Shown here: positions 61,024-64,000 of the stretch, piece by piece | Numbering within the stretch: the stretch's first letter is position 1 | Layout: every line of letters starts with the position of its first letter | Source: Formicarius rufipectus | Taxonomy: Eukaryota; Chordata; Aves; Passeriformes; Formicariidae | Assembly (NCBI GenBank): GCA_013399695.1 | Contig: VXAU01004370.1 | Location: 677,009 to 741,008, forward strand | Direction of reading: 5' to 3' | DNA length: 64,000 nucleotides | The notes under the pieces: model-generated | Seen by the model: the letters and a program-made list of their open reading frames with translations, nothing else | What the model was told of the DNA's origin: nothing | Database searches by the model: none | Translations under genes and position numbers: made by a program

Positions 61024-64000
61024 TTTTATTAATTTACTTTTTATTCTCCTAACATAATAATATTTTCTTTCTTCATTTTTCTCTCTCAACTTCCTTTCCC
61101 AGCATAGCCTTTCTTCTTTGAAGTTCATTAAGACTGCAGATCAAGGAAGCATTTAAACATTGAGGACATCCCCACTCAACTAATGACCTAGGTACCTAAA
61201 ACACAGATTTAGCCTGGTCCTCTCAACCCCACCTCACAATTACACATGTTGTCATTTCTTCTCTGAGCACTTTGGTCATGAGACTGAAGACTTAGGCTTG
61301 TACCAGCTTTGGGTACTGTCACTACACCACATCTTGGTAGCTCTTATATCGTAGCATAGGTTTCACGCAGAACAGGGTCTGGCTCTGAAAGCAGCAGTGC
61401 CTGGCCCCCATCTGTCCTTGGCCATTTCCCCTTGACTGGAAATTGCAGTTACTCAGCTGCAGGGTCAACAGAACATCATCCTGAAAAATCATACCTTGTT
61501 TTTGTTGGCTTCATCACAAGTGGCTGCTCAGGGTCAGACCCAAGACAGGCAGGTGGTTTGGGTGCGGGATTACCCACTCCAGGAGTGGCAGTTCAGATGG
61601 GCTCCCTAGGGCTGTACCACATAATTGTGCCCTTGACTTCCTTGGTGGACCTGCACATAGTCCTTCCATGATCACGGTTACAGTGTGACCCACAGTTGTG
61701 AGATATCAGTGTTTGGTTGCACTGTGTTACAACAGCAAAGAGAGCTTTTGTTTTCCACATTTTAACTGCATAAATATGGGTCTTTGTAGACCACACATAT
61801 ACCTGAGGATGAGGTAAGAGTAGGGCATAGTGGTTTTAAACCTTTTAACTTTTCCCTTTAAACACAATTTCCCCTTATCTGCTTTAGAGGACTATTTTTC
61901 ACAGTTTTGAGTTTTTTATTTTTATGTTTCCCACTCTAGGCTAATTTTGCAATAAACAGAATGAAGTGAAAAGCTGAGGTGGTAGTTTTATTGCTTGTCT
62001 TCTACTAAATGTCTTGGAGAGATAAGTTAATCTGAAAAAACTGTGCCTCTTGGAATTTAGGTGTAAGATCAGGCTATGACAGAGAAGGGCACAAGATATG
62101 GCTGCTTTGCTAAAACACTAAGTAATGTGTGCACGTTTCTAAATGTAAATTGTTTATGGAATTCACTGGAAACAGCATATAGTTATCTCAAGGTATAATT
62201 TCCTCTGAGGAAGAAAATAATGATGTTAATTCACAGCACTATTAATTACACTGGAAGTGCTATTTTTTAAACATGTCACTTTGAAAACCTTTGTTCTTCA
62301 TTGTATTTAATTCCAGTAGAGAAGCTCTGTAATTTCCATGGTGGATGAGGTAGCTGTGATACACACTGGAACAAAAGGCTGACTTAGGAGAGGTGGATAT
62401 ACCTAGAATACTTAATTCTGCCTGCATCTTTGAGTAAAGTCAAATAGGTAGTTCCTCTTTTCTGGCAGTTTGTGAAGCCATTCAGTGGGAATGAGATTGG
62501 CCTTTAGGTAAGCATGTGCTTGGGTCATGTTCTCCTGTCTTTTCTTGTGCTGAATAATATAACCCACTGGGAAGCCAAGCATTTCCATGTTGTGGAATCA
62601 GTAATTGTAAAGATGACAAAATTGGTAGGTTACTGTACAGGTAAATAATTTTTACATTATATTTTCAGTCTTAGGAGTGTTTTTGGTCTTAGGAGGATGG
62701 ATATAGTTTCCTGGCTATTATTCTAGAATAGTACATAGTTAAATTAGTTATTTTTAATATTGCATAAGTTTCAGGAAATAGCTGTTTGTATACTACCAAC
62801 AAATATTCAAATATATCAATAAGTTCACCAGGTTTTAGGTTTTATGCTTTTTGAACTGGACCAGAGCATGAGCAAGTCCTGCCCATGGACTGACACCACA
62901 GACACCAGGAGCAAGGGAAAGTATTAACTGCACGTGAAAAACTGAAAAAGTGTAGATGTATGTTACCCACTTGTTCTGGTAGCAGATGGTGCTGAATGAA
63001 GATAAATTCAAACTGGTCATTCCAGGATAAAGTGAAGATCAAACAAATTTATCTCTTTAAGACAAATGGTATTCAGTAACATAGACTCTTGCTTTAAGGT
63101 GACATGCTGATGATAGTTTAAATATTAAATAAAAATTTTCTGCAGTGCCAAATACTTATTCATACAAGTAGACCTGTTGATGTTGAAACTTTCAGGCTGA
63201 CCCCCTTTGTCTATTTATTACTTTTGTAATAGATATTTTTATTTAAATTCCTTAGAAGATGAGATGGTGATAGTGTTACTAAAACTGAACATAATGAAAG
63301 AGAAAACTGAGGCAAAATCAAACCACTTTCAGCACTGATATCCATAAGGGATTATTGCTTCAACTCCAATAAAGTAGTGTAATAACGTTATCTCAGGTTC
63401 TTTTCAAAGCTTGGTCCATTCTGACACCATGCTTAGATCCATCTGGCTTCTAAGTATGGGTTTCTGCTCAGATTGGGTGACGTTTGGAGAGCCTGGTTGA
63501 TTTTGAGGTGAGCAGTCCCTTCTTTGGCTATGTCTGCTCATGAGGTTTTGCTGTAAGAGTGCTCACACAACTCATGAATGTATTTCTCTATATAAGAATA
63601 TCTCAGCATGCAAAAAAAAAAAAAGTAATTATCTGAACTTCCATGGGAAAATTTTAAGGAGTTTACCTAATTGGATGCTGCTGAGCAGAGCCAACCCATT
63701 TCCCAGTTACTCTTCCTGCAGGTTGCTGGCCTGGGATGAAGTGATCTCTGTAGCACAGTGGAACTGAGCCATGGAGATGGCTGCTTAGAAGTAGGATGAA
63801 CCCTACTAATTACAGTAGCAAAACTCCCACAGTGACAGTAAATTGTGATGCTGAATAAAGGGTGTCTGCAGTTACCATTTATGTGGTCATGAAATATCAC
63901 TTACGGAATTGGAAAGATTGCTTCTCTTGTGTGAAATATTTATTTAAAACCCCTGCTTTTGGCTTTGTTATGATTTTTCATTATTTTCAAGTAAGAAAAC

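Larger units (their letters stand above)
55378..64000. other. AT-rich non-coding stretch to window end
   Basis: No gene supported. It contains the (CA)25 microsatellite, a T/G-rich tract at 60961-61023 and an A13 run at 63612-63624. GC-richer pockets at 57540-57760 and 61380-61680 hold frames of 72-79 codons without recognisable domains. The 114-codon minus frame at 60784-61128 runs through the T/G tract and is a composition artefact. Confidence 0.55.

Noticed and set aside
1..64000. CRISPR arrays, operons, phage or bacterial genes, tRNA or rRNA genes
   Set aside because: No regularly spaced direct repeats, no tRNA-like cloverleaf noticed by eye, no long ORFs and no bacterial signals. All content fits vertebrate nuclear DNA.

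Overview
The window looks like nuclear DNA from a bird. I saw no tRNA, rRNA, CRISPR array, operon or bacterial/phage gene. It is AT-rich and CpG-poor throughout, apart from a few short islands. The diagnostic content is repeats of avian/sauropsid type: four recognisable CR1 LINE 3' fragments carrying the typical tail (tagaatca, then gctggaagggaccc), much older CR1/L2-type reverse-transcriptase relics, and one solo retroviral LTR. The species cannot be fixed from this. No long open reading frame exists: every open frame is 138 codons or shorter, and almost all look like chance frames in intronic or intergenic DNA.

Left edge (1-1250). The window opens inside a CpG-rich, GC-rich segment (about 1-260, fading out by about 500). 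It has a ZNF143/THAP11-like site on the minus strand at 1-18 and a perfect four-run G-quadruplex motif at 21-35, so it is probably part of a TATA-less promoter. A good 5' splice-site match (ATG|GTGAGT) lies at 494/495. A 3' splice-site match (T-rich tract, then CTAG) lies at 1067. After it comes an exon-like segment to 1224 with a well-placed start codon at 1128. I read this as the possible first two exons of a plus-strand gene whose identity I do not recognise.

Remainder (1250-64000). This is most economically read as one very long intron, or intron plus intergenic DNA. It holds simple repeats at 1715-1827, 12358-12470, 34088-34132, 52617-52636, 56162-56211 and 60961-61023. CR1 fragments lie at 4021-4114, 15830-16052, 33432-33815 and 37966-38200, all minus. 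Old LINE relics lie at 8385-8755 (minus), 32085-32165 (plus) and 47480-48015 (plus). A solo LTR lies at 44167-44513 (minus), flanked by a TATT duplication. All CR1 copies with a recognisable 3' tail and the LTR are antisense to the proposed gene, as expected for elements tolerated in an intron. An isolated CpG-rich patch at 55261-55377 has exon-like borders and is the best other coding candidate.

I found no convincing new biological system. The items most worth checking are the 5' exon pair, the 55.3 kb patch, the solo LTR as an antisense promoter, and several structure-prone sequences: a 34-bp Z-DNA tract, an 18-bp perfect palindrome, two G-quadruplexes and an 11-bp-arm hairpin.
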